64,000 nt of DNA from an uncultured Alphaproteobacteria bacterium (GTDB taxonomy: Bacteria; Pseudomonadota; Alphaproteobacteria; MPNO01; UBA2964), in assembly GCA_951812775.1 (NCBI GenBank), contig OX638326.1, forward strand, positions 1,004,335 through 1,068,334, given 5' to 3'. Position 1 is the first letter of the stretch, and the number at the start of each line of letters is the position of its first letter. The notes beneath the pieces are model-generated. The model was not told the origin of the DNA and searched no databases. It saw only the letters and a program-made list of their open reading frames with translations. The translations under genes and the position numbers were made by a program. Below are positions 1 through 8,662 of this stretch, piece by piece.

Positions 1-170
1 TTAGTGAATGAAGACCCATATTTGTCATATGTGCCGCCAGGACCATAAGGGATCGTAACCGTAATGGTTTTCTCCTTGTAATGATCCCCCAGCTTGTCAG
101 CCAGAGTCGGCGTTGCCACCATGCTGGCCACGACGGCGACAGGTAATGCATATTTCAATCTATTTAACAT
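1..170 (-). CDS. TctC-type periplasmic binding protein, N-terminal part (runs off window)
   Basis: The first 56 codons of a gene read on the minus strand; the rest lies left of the window. The start ATG at 170 is preceded by GGGAGGTTAC, a good ribosome site. Residues 1-24 are a clear signal peptide (MLNRLKYALPVAVVASM, ending TLA), followed by KLGDHYKEKTITVTIPYGPGG. This pattern, an amphipathic start then a beta strand and a PGG loop, is the N-terminus of TctC/Bug-family extracytoplasmic solute receptors for carboxylates. It resembles the complete homologue at 8663-9718. Family is an inference from a short stretch, but the fit is good. Confidence 0.7.
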   Translation of the reverse strand, partial: MLNRLKYALPVAVVASMVATPTLADKLGDHYKEKTITVTIPYGPGGTYDKYGSSFT

Positions 171-195
171 GTAACCTCCCGAAATAAATTGCTTC

Positions 196-213
196 ACGCC
201 GTCGACACGGCGT
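196..213 (-). terminator. Small hairpin between glycosyltransferase and TctC genes
   Basis: A perfect 7-bp stem (ACGCCGT/ACGGCGT) with loop CGAC lies downstream of the minus-strand glycosyltransferase and upstream of the TctC gene. Only a loose T-rich stretch follows, so it may be a weak terminator or attenuator. Confidence 0.3.
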
Positions 214-308
214 ATTGACGAAGCGGATCGATCAAGAACCGATTCCTTAACACCTTAAGACGCATTCAGTTGAGTCAGCAAGTCCAGAAAGGGAATATCC
301 TGAATAAC

Positions 309-1331
309 TCAGGCGGTGTTTTTCAACGCATTTTCTGCCAAGAAAAGATTGTTCACAAAGATTTGCGCGCAGTTTCCCCATGAATATTGCATCGCATGCG
401 CTCTAGCATCTTCCTTTGACAGGGAGAGCGCACGCTGCGCGGCGGTGGCCAGATATTCGTCCAAGATACCTGCCTTAGGATCCGTCACGACGTCACGCGG
501 GCCGGCTACAGGGTAAGCGGCCACAGGGACCCCGCACACCAAAGCTTCGAGTAGCACCAGACCGAAAGTATCTGTCAAACTCGGAAAAACAAATACGTCT
601 GCAGCGGAAAAATATTCCGCAAGCTGCTCGCCGTGTTTTTCGCCTGCAAAATAAACGTTCGGAAAAGAGGATTTTAGGTGAGAGAGCCTTGGTCCACCCC
701 CTACGACAACCTTGCTGCCGGGAAGATCAAGATTGAGAAAGGCGTCAATATTCTTTTCAAACGCAACACGGCCCACATACATAAATATCGGTCCCGGAAC
801 ATCTTTAAGGACGTCACTTTTCCTCGGTTTGAACAATTCGAGATCAACAGCACGGGTCCAAAGAGTGGTGTTCGTAATGCCATAACTGGCCAATTCTTTG
901 ACCAGCGATGTGGTCGCTACCATCACGTTTGTTGCCGGACCATGAAACCAGCGTATCGCCGCCCACGACCATCGGACTGGCAGCCGAAACCGTGCATACA
1001 CATAGTCAGGAAATCTCGTGTGAAACGCCGTTGTAAATGGAAAGCCGTTTCGAAGACACCATCGTCGCGCCGCCAGCCCGAGCGGTCCTTCTGTTAATAT
1101 ATGCAATGCATCAGGGCGCGCCGCCTTGATCAATCTTCTCAGTTTCCGTCCAGCATTAATCGAAAGACGAATTTCAGGATATGTTGGGCAAGGAACCGTC
1201 GAGAAATTCTCAGGTGTTATGAAGATTACCTCATGCCCGGCCTTTAGCAGTTCCTCTCCGACGGTGTGCATTGTACGAAAAACACCGTTCACTTGGGGGA
1301 ACCAAGCGTCGGTCACAATAAGGATTTTCAT
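309..1331 (-). CDS. GT4-family glycosyltransferase (Agt-like, lipid remodelling)
   Basis: 340 residues, full length for a GT-B fold GT4 enzyme. The N-terminal half starts MKILIVTDAWFPQVNGVFR, the usual opening of alpha-mannosyl/glucosyltransferases of this family. The C-terminal half holds the donor-site region: YVGRVAFEKN, then the EX7E-type segment around PSLTDTFGLVLLEALVCGVPV. It starts 12 bp after the stop of plcP with AGAGAGTG as ribosome site, so the two form one transcription unit. In marine and soil alphaproteobacteria a GT4 enzyme next to PlcP (Agt) glycosylates the diacylglycerol released by PlcP, replacing phospholipid with glycolipid when phosphate is scarce. Role inferred from family and neighbourhood; sugar donor not predictable here. 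Confidence 0.8.
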   Translation of the reverse strand: MKILIVTDAWFPQVNGVFRTMHTVGEELLKAGHEVIFITPENFSTVPCPTYPEIRLSINAGRKLRRLIKAARPDALHILTEGPLGLAARRWCLRNGFPFTTAFHTRFPDYVYARFRLPVRWSWAAIRWFHGPATNVMVATTSLVKELASYGITNTTLWTRAVDLELFKPRKSDVLKDVPGPIFMYVGRVAFEKNIDAFLNLDLPGSKVVVGGGPRLSHLKSSFPNVYFAGEKHGEQLAEYFSAADVFVFPSLTDTFGLVLLEALVCGVPVAAYPVAGPRDVVTDPKAGILDEYLATAAQRALSLSKEDARAHAMQYSWGNCAQIFVNNLFLAENALKNTA

Positions 1332-1342
1332 AAAATCACTCT

Positions 1343-2278
1343 CTACTCAGCCAACGCTTCTTGTTGTTGGACTGTTTGGCCAGCGTGATCTATTTCGGCA
1401 AATCTTATGATCTCAAGTCGGCCGTCCATATGTTCGACGAGTGCCGTACAGATATCTACCCAATCACCGTCATTGCAATAGAGTACATCGCCGATCTGCC
1501 GCATCTCTGCATGATGAATGTGTCCACAGACAACGCCATCAATTCCACGCCGATCAGCTTCCGCGGCAATCGCCGCCTCAAACTTACTTACAAACTCAAC
1601 TGCATTTTTAACCTTGTGCTTGAGGTACGCCGAAAGTGACCAATACGGTAACCCGAAATGCCGGCGGATAAAGTTGAACTAGTTGTTGAGCGCCAAGGCA
1701 AAGCTATAGGCGTGATCACCCAATAGGGCCAGCCACTTCGCGTAAGCCATGACGCCGTCATACTCGTCACCGTGAATAATCAACAAAGACCGACCACCGG
1801 CTGTTTGGTGAATAACCTCGCGTTTGACCGCAACGCCACCCAAATGCATATCGACATATTCGCGTAAGGCCTCGTCATGATTTCCGGGCACGTAGACAAC
1901 CTCTGTGCCTTTGCGAGCTTTCCGCAGAATTTCTTGAATGACGTCATTTTGTGATTGGTTCCAATACCAGGAACACTTGAGGCGCCAGCCATCTACGATG
2001 TCACCAACCAGATAGAGTGTTTCTGAGTCTGTTTGCCTCAAGAATTCAAGCAAATGGTCGGCTTTACATTCTGGCGTCCCGAGATGGATGTCAGAAATCC
2101 AGATCGTCCGATAGCGAAAGGCACCTTCTTCGCGTCTGTTATTCAGATGAGGATGCCCGAGATTTGGCCCGCCACTGTTGTTATGCGGCGCGGTCTATTT
2201 GGCTGGTGGGGGTGTGTCCTTGCTTCGAAACGAAACCGGATCATTTAAGCGGGAAATAAATGCATCTAGACTGGTCAT
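1343..2278 (-). pseudogene. plcP: PlcP-type phospholipase C (LpxH-like metallophosphoesterase) with two in-frame TAG codons
   Basis: One continuous 312-codon frame from ATG 2278 (ribosome site GAGGTCAGGAT) to TAG 1343, interrupted by TAG at 2195-2197 (codon 28) and 1679-1681 (codon 200). Between and after the stops every metallophosphoesterase motif is present: SDIHLG, GDIVDGW, GNHDE, HGDEYD and CGHIHHAE. The second stop lies at ALNN-stop-FNFIRRHFG, where Trp would fit, so TGG to TAG is likely. The family, often annotated UDP-2,3-diacylglucosamine hydrolase, includes PlcP, which cleaves phosphatidyl lipids to diacylglycerol under phosphate limitation. The first stop falls in a non-conserved extension, but no ATG, GTG or TTG lies between it and the first motif. 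Probably inactive unless the stops are suppressed or are sequence errors. Confidence 0.75.
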
Positions 2279-2319
2279 ATCCTGACCTCAATTGCCAACT
2301 ACTACTCGAAATCAAACCC

Positions 2320-2337
2320 CCGTCATAAATGTGTAAC
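2320..2337 (+). promoter_or_regulatory. Possible Pho box between plcP and lipid kinase
   Basis: CCGTCATAAATGTGTAAC shows two 7-bp half-sites (CCGTCAT and GTGTAAC) separated by AAAT, the 11-bp period of the PhoB box (consensus CTGTCAT, 4-bp gap, CTGTCAT/CTGTAAC). It lies 42 bp upstream of plcP and 98 bp upstream of the divergent lipid kinase. Match is 6/7 and 4-6/7, so this is suggestive, helped by the phosphate-starvation role of the flanking genes. Confidence 0.4.
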
Positions 2338-2434
2338 GCAGGGTGGTTAGATAACGCGCGTATATATGCCTGCGTTCCGTTACGGCTCTATGTCAGTTTG
2401 TTGACTCTTTTGTGGAAAAATCTGTGGATAACTA

Positions 2435-3346
2435 ATGAACAACCCTTGCCAAAGAACTACACATCAAAAGAATTTCACTATTATTTTCAATCCTGTAGCA
2501 GGAAATCTCCGGGGTTCGTTACTCAAAAAATCTGTCATGGCCCTCGAAGCCGAAGATTGCAAAGTGACAGTCGTCGGAACGACCGGCCCTGGTAACGCCA
2601 CTGATCTTGCCAAAGAAGCGGTAAAGTCAGTATCCGACGTTATTGTTGCGGCAGGCGGGGATGGAACGATCAATGAGGTCGTCGCAGGAATGATCGATTC
2701 ACATGTGCCTCTCGATATCATCCCGCTTGGCACCGCAAACGTTTTGGCGCAAGAGCTCAGACTTCCGTCGAGATCCCGAGCAATCGCAAAGGTGTTGCTC
2801 GAAGATAACCACCAGAAAGTTCACCTCCCGCGTCTCAATGACGAACCATTTCTTCTAATGGTGGGAGCAGGATTCGATGGTCAAGTAGTCGGAAACATTT
2901 CGCCATGTTTAAAACGGAAGGTGGGCGAAGGCGCCTTTGTTTTGGAGGGGCTCAAGGCTTTGCTGCATCCGACCCACGTTCCCGTTAATATCGTCGCTGA
3001 CGGTAGCGAACATTCCGCTGAATGGGTGGTTGTCACAAACATTAAACATTACGGCGGCCCCTACCGTATTACAGAGCGCGCGGAAGCCAGTCAGCCCAGC
3101 CTCGTCGCGGTCCTGTTTCATAAGGCTCAGGGGTGGGATTTATTCAAATGCCTGGTCCGGCTTGGGATTGGAAGACTTTCCCGAAACCCCAATGTAACCC
3201 AAATCGAAACATCGCAAATCTCACTGAGGAGTACTTCCGGTGCTACTGTTCCGGTCCAGACCGATGGCGACAAAGATGGAGTCTTGCCGCTTAAAATCAA
3301 AGCAACAAATGACTGCGTGAAAGTTCTCATACCTGAAATTTCCTGA
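2435..3346 (+). CDS. Diacylglycerol/lipid kinase family protein
   Basis: 303 residues, the normal length of the DgkB/YegS-type lipid kinases. The catalytic-domain signatures are visible: IIFNPVAGN near the N-terminus, AAGGDGTINEVV for the nucleotide loop, and IIPLGTANVLAQEL. The C-terminal part holds the beta-sandwich ending with VQTDGD (the conserved DGE/DGD element). It would phosphorylate diacylglycerol or a related lipid on the inner membrane surface. It is divergent from plcP across a 156-bp gap with the possible Pho box. Next to a diacylglycerol-producing and a diacylglycerol-glycosylating enzyme it would return diacylglycerol to phosphatidate; that is inference. No strong ribosome site precedes the ATG. 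Confidence 0.85.
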   Translation: MNNPCQRTTHQKNFTIIFNPVAGNLRGSLLKKSVMALEAEDCKVTVVGTTGPGNATDLAKEAVKSVSDVIVAAGGDGTINEVVAGMIDSHVPLDIIPLGTANVLAQELRLPSRSRAIAKVLLEDNHQKVHLPRLNDEPFLLMVGAGFDGQVVGNISPCLKRKVGEGAFVLEGLKALLHPTHVPVNIVADGSEHSAEWVVVTNIKHYGGPYRITERAEASQPSLVAVLFHKAQGWDLFKCLVRLGIGRLSRNPNVTQIETSQISLRSTSGATVPVQTDGDKDGVLPLKIKATNDCVKVLIPEIS

Positions 3347-3360
3347 ATTGAAGGAAAGAA

Positions 3361-3384
3361 GCCGGGACCCGGAAAGGCCCCAGC
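3361..3384 (-). terminator. Hairpin between convergent lipid kinase and katA
   Basis: On the minus strand GCTGGG pairs with CCCGGC (one G-T pair) around a 12-nt loop that contains further GC-rich sequence, followed by TTCTTTCC. It sits in the 53-bp gap between converging genes and could end katA transcription. Confidence 0.4.
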
Positions 3385-3399
3385 TCCAATTGTCGTCTT

Positions 3400-4833
3400 T
3401 TACATACCAAGGCGGGCGGCAATCCCGTCGCCATAAGCTTCATCTGCCTGACGGAAATATCCGATCTGCCTCTTAACGATTTCGTCCGGAACACCCTGCA
3501 TGGCACCCGCTATAGTATCCATGAGACGTCCCTGCTCCTCTGAAGACATCAATCGGAACAGATTCCCCGCCTGGGTGAAATCATCATTTCCATCACGGTG
3601 ATCATACCGGTCCGCAACCTCCCCGATTGCCAACGGAGGTTCATTCATTGAAGGGTCTTCCACGGGGCCATTCTGTCTGTTCGGCTCGTAATTCACCGCA
3701 CCGCCATTGTTTCCATCGAACCGCATCGAACCGTCCCGCTGATAGTTATGAACCGGGCATTTCGGGGCGTTGACCGGCAAGGCCTGATGATTGGCACCCA
3801 CCCTGTAGCGTTGAGCATCGCCATAAGACAGGATCCGCATTTGCAGCATCTTGTCAGGGCTATGACTAATCCCCGGGACAACATTGGCGGGCGTGAAAGC
3901 TGCCTGCTCAACCTCGGCGAAATAGTTCTCCGGATTACGATTAAGCTCCATCGTGCCGACCTCAATCAACGGAAACTCCGCATGGGGCCAAACCTTGGTC
4001 AAATCGAATGGGTTGTAGGAGGTCTTTTCTGCTTCCGCTTCGGACATGAGCTGGACTTTCACCGTCCATTTCGGAAAATCGCCACGTTCTATGGCGTCAT
4101 AAAGATCTCGCTGATGGCTCTCACGGTCTTCGCCAATGACCATTGCCTCAGCGTCGCCGAGGTTAAAGGCATGTCCCTGCTGGGTCTTGAAATGGAATTT
4201 GACCCAGAACCGTTCTTTATCAGCATTTATGAAACTATAGGTGTGCGATCCGTATCCATTGATATGACGATAGCTAATGGGCACCCCACGATCTGACATC
4301 AGGATGGTTATTTGATGTAACGCTTCCGGTGAGTGTGACCAGAAATCCCATTGCATTGTTGCATCACGCAAATTGGTTCTGGGGTCACGTTTTTGGCTAT
4401 GGATGAAATCCATAAACTTGTACGGGTCGCGAACGAAGAACACGGGTGTATTGTTGCCAACAACATCCCAGTTGCCTTCCTCGGTGTAAAATTTCACCGC
4501 AAAGCCACGGACATCCCGTTCGGCATCAGCCGCGCCTTTTTCGCCAGCCACTGTTGAAAACCGCAGAAAACACTCGGTTTCCTTGCCGACCTCAAAGACC
4601 TTGGCTTTGGTGTATTTGGTAATATCACCGGTGACCTTGAGGGTGCCATACGCCCCCGAGCCTTTGGCATGCACCACGCGCTCTGGAATGCGTTCACGAT
4701 TGAAATGGGCATGCTTTTCAAACAACTGCCAATCTTGCGCCAAGAGCGGTCCGCGCGGTCCCGCTGTCAGACTGTTTTGATTATCTGCTAGCGGACTACC
4801 ATTCGCGGTCGTCATAACCGGGCATTTACTCAT
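3400..4833 (-). CDS. katA: Monofunctional haem catalase KatA
   Basis: 477 residues from ATG 4833, preceded by AAAGGAGATAGGTCA; an upstream extension of the frame is not used because this ribosome site is so good. Small-subunit (clade 3) catalase. Visible active-site elements are the distal His in [12 protein letters not shown], the Asn in [13 protein letters not shown], and the haem-ligating Tyr in [12 protein letters not shown]. It splits hydrogen peroxide into water and oxygen in the cytoplasm. It is transcribed away from oxyR across a 114-bp gap with repeated AT-rich sites, so OxyR control is very likely. The sequence appears intact, in contrast to many neighbours. Confidence 0.97.
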   Translation of the reverse strand: MSKCPVMTTANGSPLADNQNSLTAGPRGPLLAQDWQLFEKHAHFNRERIPERVVHAKGSGAYGTLKVTGDITKYTKAKVFEVGKETECFLRFSTVAGEKGAADAERDVRGFAVKFYTEEGNWDVVGNNTPVFFVRDPYKFMDFIHSQKRDPRTNLRDATMQWDFWSHSPEALHQITILMSDRGVPISYRHINGYGSHTYSFINADKERFWVKFHFKTQQGHAFNLGDAEAMVIGEDRESHQRDLYDAIERGDFPKWTVKVQLMSEAEAEKTSYNPFDLTKVWPHAEFPLIEVGTMELNRNPENYFAEVEQAAFTPANVVPGISHSPDKMLQMRILSYGDAQRYRVGANHQALPVNAPKCPVHNYQRDGSMRFDGNNGGAVNYEPNRQNGPVEDPSMNEPPLAIGEVADRYDHRDGNDDFTQAGNLFRLMSSEEQGRLMDTIAGAMQGVPDEIVKRQIGYFRQADEAYGDGIAARLGM

Positions 4834-4906
4834 TGACCTATCTCCTTTGGTTAGCGGGCGTGATTGCCTCGTCCAAAGATGTAGAGAAAGTCCAATCATT
4901 ATTAAA

Positions 4907-4943
4907 ATCGATTGTTCTTATGATATCGATTTGTTATTCTTAT
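4907..4943 (+). promoter_or_regulatory. Tandem candidate OxyR-binding repeats
   Basis: Two imperfect direct repeats, ATCGATTGTTCTTAT (4907-4921) and one starting ATCGATTTGTTATTCTTAT (4925-4943), lie just upstream of the oxyR start and within the katA/oxyR divergent region. Each resembles the ATAGnTnnnAnCTAT half-site of OxyR. Position suggests autoregulation of oxyR and activation of katA. Confidence 0.45.
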
Positions 4944-4947
4944 CATT

Positions 4948-5859
4948 ATGAATATACGGGATTTGCAATATGTCATCGCCGTCGCCGACGAAGAGCATTT
5001 CGGTCGCGCCGCAGAACGATGTCATGTCAGTCAACCTGCCCTCAGTGGCCAAATCCAGAAGCTCGAAGACTTTCTGGGCGTAAAGCTGTTTGAACGGACA
5101 AACCGGTCCGTAAAGACGACGGCGGTCGGTGAAAAGATCGTTGCGCAGGCACAACAGCTGATCATGACAGCCGATGAGATTGTCCTGACCGCGCAAGCCG
5201 CCCGTGACCCCCTATCCGGTTCATTCCGACTGGGAATGATCGCGACAATAGCGCCATCATTATCGCCACTTATTCTCGCCAATCTCCGCCAGGAATTACC
5301 GAACCTGTCTTTAACACTGGTTGAAGGATTTACCGCAGACTTGGAAAAGGCTCTGGCAGATGGGGAGCTTGATGGGGCTATCCTCGCGACGGTCCCGGAC
5401 GACCCACGACACACTGAAACGTTGCTCTATGATGAACCGTTCTGGATTGCTTTACCGAAAAGTCATGGATTGGCTAAAAAGAAATCTGTCGATGTCTGCG
5501 ATGTTCCCCATGAAGAATTGCTGCTCTTGGCAGATGGCCATTGTCTTCGTAGTCAGGTCCTTGATGTCTGTAGTGCCAATACCGGCGCGACAAATGCCAA
5601 TACGAGGGAGACCAGTCTCAGCACACTGCTTGCCCTGGTTGTAGCCGGGGATGGCATCACATTGGTCCCGGCTTTATCCAAACCAACAGCGATGCCGGAT
5701 ATTGTCACACTGCGGGAAGCATCGGGGACTGCCAGGCGTGCTGTTCGGCTCGTCACCCGCACATCCTTTCCACGAACGGCTCTCGTTGGGAGACTGGCTC
5801 AAATTATCCGACAGTCTGTCCCGCAAAAACTAGTCCGGGTCCTACCACATGAAAATTAG
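4948..5859 (+). CDS. oxyR: Peroxide-sensing LysR-type regulator OxyR
   Basis: 303 residues. Residues 1-60 form the winged helix-turn-helix (MNIRDLQYVIAVADEEHFGR, SQPALSGQIQKLE). The redox cysteines fall exactly at positions 199 and 208 (GHC-LRSQVLDV-C), the numbering and spacing of E. coli OxyR, where peroxide forms an intramolecular disulfide that switches the protein on. Divergent from katA. The last 11 bases overlap the start of the RCC1-like gene. Confidence 0.95.
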   Translation: MNIRDLQYVIAVADEEHFGRAAERCHVSQPALSGQIQKLEDFLGVKLFERTNRSVKTTAVGEKIVAQAQQLIMTADEIVLTAQAARDPLSGSFRLGMIATIAPSLSPLILANLRQELPNLSLTLVEGFTADLEKALADGELDGAILATVPDDPRHTETLLYDEPFWIALPKSHGLAKKKSVDVCDVPHEELLLLADGHCLRSQVLDVCSANTGATNANTRETSLSTLLALVVAGDGITLVPALSKPTAMPDIVTLREASGTARRAVRLVTRTSFPRTALVGRLAQIIRQSVPQKLVRVLPHEN

Positions 5860-6754
5860 AACGCTTTTCATTTTCTTGGGTGTTCTTCTCGCCCTTTCGC
5901 CCTCTGCCAGGTCCGATAGCTCTTCTCCCCTTCTGGCTGCCTATTACGACAGGCAAATGGCGATAATCAATGGAACAACCTATGCCTGGCGGGGCGATAG
6001 CACTCCGCGCACAATTCCACACAGGGCCGTACAGGTCGGTGTCAGTGACGACAGCAATTATATTCTGACACCCGACGGAACGCTGATCAGGTTCGACAAC
6101 GATAATTTTGGCAAACCGCGTCTTCTCAAGAACAAGATCAAGCATTTTGCCGCCGGCGATAGTGGAGTCCTCGCGGTTGACCATGAAAACGTGTTGTGGT
6201 GGATCGCCAGCGGGACACGCAACGCCGTCAAAATAGCCGAAAATATACAATTCGCCGCTGTTGGCGATGGTGCGAACTATTACGTCACAAAAGGAGGCGA
6301 GCTTTTTATCAAAGGCAAAGCCCATCGCGGGCAATATGGCGATGGCCGGCTCGACCCGACTGATATGTTCGTTCGTACTGCCACCGACGTCACCTACATC
6401 ACCGCTCACACAGGTCACGCTATACTTCTGAAAAGCAATGGCGATGTATTAGGAACCGGCGGCAATATTTACGGCCCGGTCGGGAAACACGGGTTAGGCG
6501 ACAAAGCCATTCGCTGGAGCAAGATCGTCGGCAATGCCAAGGCCATCGCAACAGGATCATCTCATACTGTAGCCATTCTGAACGACAATACGTTGGTCGC
6601 CTGAGGCAGCGAATATGGCACCGACCCCAAACCCATTCTGCGTGATGTGTCAGCCGTTGCCGCAAGCACGAATACAACAATCGCCCTCACAACTGACGGC
6701 TCGCTTTGGCAGTGGGACCGCGGCGAAAAACCGCGGCGCGTTCCTCTGAAATAA
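5849..6754 (+). pseudogene. Secreted RCC1-repeat-like protein with in-frame TGA
   Basis: A 302-codon frame with one TGA at 6602-6604. The start MKIRTLFIFLGVLLALSPSAR is a signal peptide, so the product would be exported. The body has repeated short blocks of the RCC1 type (HTGHAILLKSNGDVLGTGGN, SSHTVAILNDNTLVA-stop-GSEYGT, NTTIALTTDGSLWQW). In RCC1 repeats this position is a conserved Trp (W-G-S/N), so TGG to TGA is the obvious cause. After the stop the frame stays open for 50 codons to TAA 6754. The start overlaps oxyR. Function unknown; probably inactive or a truncated 251-residue protein. Confidence 0.7.
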
Positions 6755-6755
6755 G

Positions 6756-7490
6756 CTATTCCGCTTCAGGTGGCCGGAATTCAAATGCCTTTTGAAAAGA
6801 CTCCAGCTCCTTGGTCCGCGTCCACCAATCACCGAGATTTGGCCGCTTCACCCAATCCGTTAGCCGTGGCATCTTGTTGGCTTCAAACCGTTCCATAAAG
6901 GGGGCGATACTGATATCAGCAAGCGATAATTTATCGCCGCAAAGCCAGGGTCGGCCATCCAGCACAGCATCCAGCTCGTCCAGCACTTCTGCGACACGTG
7001 CTTCAGCAAATTCCATATCGCCTTCAGAAACACCTTCTTCCAGACGCTTTTTCAGGATAGCGCGCTTTTCTTCGGTGGCCTGATCATCAAGCACCTGTTG
7101 AAGCTCATCCGGTGTCATACCGTCGAACCGTTTGTACCGGCCCTGCCTGATCCACGAGACAGTATTGATATTGCGATGAAGGACATGTTCGATCCGGTCC
7201 ATCAATATTCGCATCCGCGCCCTCTCATAAGGGTCAGTCGGCCGAAGGGCTGGTTCAGGAAAAACCTCGTCCAGATATTCGATGATAAAATTGGACTCAT
7301 AGAGAACCTTGCCATCATGTACGATGGTTGGCACGACCCCATTCGGATTAAGTTTCAAATATTCCGGGTTGAGATTATCGCGTTTCGATAGATCGAGATG
7401 GACGCTTTCCCATTCAACGCCTTTCTCGGCAAGCGTCATCCGTACGCGTTTGGAACAGGTCGATGTGACCCCGTGATACAAAGTAAGCAT
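6756..7490 (-). CDS. Glutathione S-transferase family protein
   Basis: 244 residues. Residues 1-80 form the thioredoxin-like glutathione-binding domain (MLTLYHGVTSTCSKRVRMTL, cis-Pro region NGVVPTIVH, then YESNFIIEYLDE, the conserved E-S element). Residues 90-240 are the all-helical domain with LSLADISIAPFMERFE, the N-cap/hydrophobic staple region. It would conjugate or reduce an electrophilic compound in the cytoplasm. It lies 23 bp beyond the stop of the arylsulfotransferase-like gene on the same strand, so the pair is probably co-transcribed. Substrate not predictable. Confidence 0.88.
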   Translation of the reverse strand: MLTLYHGVTSTCSKRVRMTLAEKGVEWESVHLDLSKRDNLNPEYLKLNPNGVVPTIVHDGKVLYESNFIIEYLDEVFPEPALRPTDPYERARMRILMDRIEHVLHRNINTVSWIRQGRYKRFDGMTPDELQQVLDDQATEEKRAILKKRLEEGVSEGDMEFAEARVAEVLDELDAVLDGRPWLCGDKLSLADISIAPFMERFEANKMPRLTDWVKRPNLGDWWTRTKELESFQKAFEFRPPEAE

Positions 7491-7513
7491 TAAACTCTCC
7501 GAATTAGATATTG

Positions 7514-8563
7514 CTAAACCCTACCGCCAATTTCCGGTGAGTCCACGCCATAGCGCAATGCCCTGAATATCTGTCTTATGATCCCTTCATCCCGGACATG
7601 TTCATGCGGTGAAATGAATTCCCAGACGATGTCGCCATCCGGTGTCACCTCGAACAACCGTCCCTGCCGACCTTCACAAATAAACGTGTTGCCGTTCGGA
7701 AGGCGATGAGCGCCACTTACACGTGGTGAAAAGAACGTATCGACGGGTGATCCTTTATACTCCCAGACCGTTTCGCCAGTTTCAGGGTTTAATTCGAGGA
7801 TACGCGAAAACTCGGGGCCTACCTGTTCGCTGCCATTGGCAAAAATCGTAATATTCCCATTCTCAAGCCGCCGTGGGTCATGCTGCCCACCCCACCGACG
7901 CTCTTCCATTTGCCAAACAAGTTCTTTGCTATCGCGGTCGAGCAACACAATGAGATCGAGATCACGCCAACTGACCAGTAGATTGCCATCCTTCTGAACG
8001 AAACAAGTATTGGCGTGGGCAAATTCATGACGATGACGATTGGTCCGCAAGGTGTATTTCTCAAAGGGGAAGTGGTCCATCATGCGCCATTCCCATACCA
8101 ACTCACCCGCCGGGTTTACTTCCCGGAGTACATCAACATAGACACCGCCGTCGTCATGTTCAGAACCGGGCCGTCCGCCAATAATTCCACCGGCTTTTTC
8201 CGGCGGCACAAGTTCCCAGGCGAGATAGACCGTATTGCCATTTGGGCATCGGTTAAAATCATGATGCTGAAATTTATCAATATGTTCCCAGAGAATATTG
8301 CCGTCCCAATCCAATTCAAGAAGTCGGCCGCCAGCCGCTTGCAGTTTTGGGACCTCCCCCGTCGCGCAAGAAACCAGCAGGTTACCGGTCGGCAGCAACT
8401 GCGCATAATTTGCCAACTGTTGCGGCAGATCCCATTGGTGAACGACGTCGCCCTCCATATTGATCAGGTAGGTCTCATGACCATCTGACGGCGAAAACAT
8501 CGTGAAGCCGGGAAAAGCTCGCGCGGGGTCATGTTCGGTTACACCGTACTTATAGGGACGCAT
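7514..8563 (-). CDS. Arylsulfotransferase (ASST)-like beta-propeller protein
   Basis: 349 residues made of repeated blade-like segments: NMEGDVVHQWDLP, DWDGNILWEH, NPAGELVWEWRMMDH, NPETGETVWEYKG and TPDGDIVWEF. This is the PQQ-like/arylsulfotransferase propeller family, with conserved histidines (KFQHHDFNRCPNGN, RHRHEFAHANTC, SGAHRLPNGNT). There is no signal peptide, so it would be cytoplasmic, unlike classical periplasmic AssT. It is followed by the GST gene. Enzymatic activity is uncertain; many members have no known function. Confidence 0.75.
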   Translation of the reverse strand: MRPYKYGVTEHDPARAFPGFTMFSPSDGHETYLINMEGDVVHQWDLPQQLANYAQLLPTGNLLVSCATGEVPKLQAAGGRLLELDWDGNILWEHIDKFQHHDFNRCPNGNTVYLAWELVPPEKAGGIIGGRPGSEHDDGGVYVDVLREVNPAGELVWEWRMMDHFPFEKYTLRTNRHRHEFAHANTCFVQKDGNLLVSWRDLDLIVLLDRDSKELVWQMEERRWGGQHDPRRLENGNITIFANGSEQVGPEFSRILELNPETGETVWEYKGSPVDTFFSPRVSGAHRLPNGNTFICEGRQGRLFEVTPDGDIVWEFISPHEHVRDEGIIRQIFRALRYGVDSPEIGGRV

Positions 8564-8662
8564 TTATTTATTTCCTTCGTTACGCTAGGCTAAATATACC
8601 GTCTCTACAGAATGTCGAAAAATTTCCAAATATACAATCGAACGGCGGAACAGGAGGAACTC

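Noticed and set aside
678..1097. Plus-strand frame of 139 codons inside the glycosyltransferase gene
   Set aside because: Antisense shadow; the minus strand carries the complete GT4 signature.
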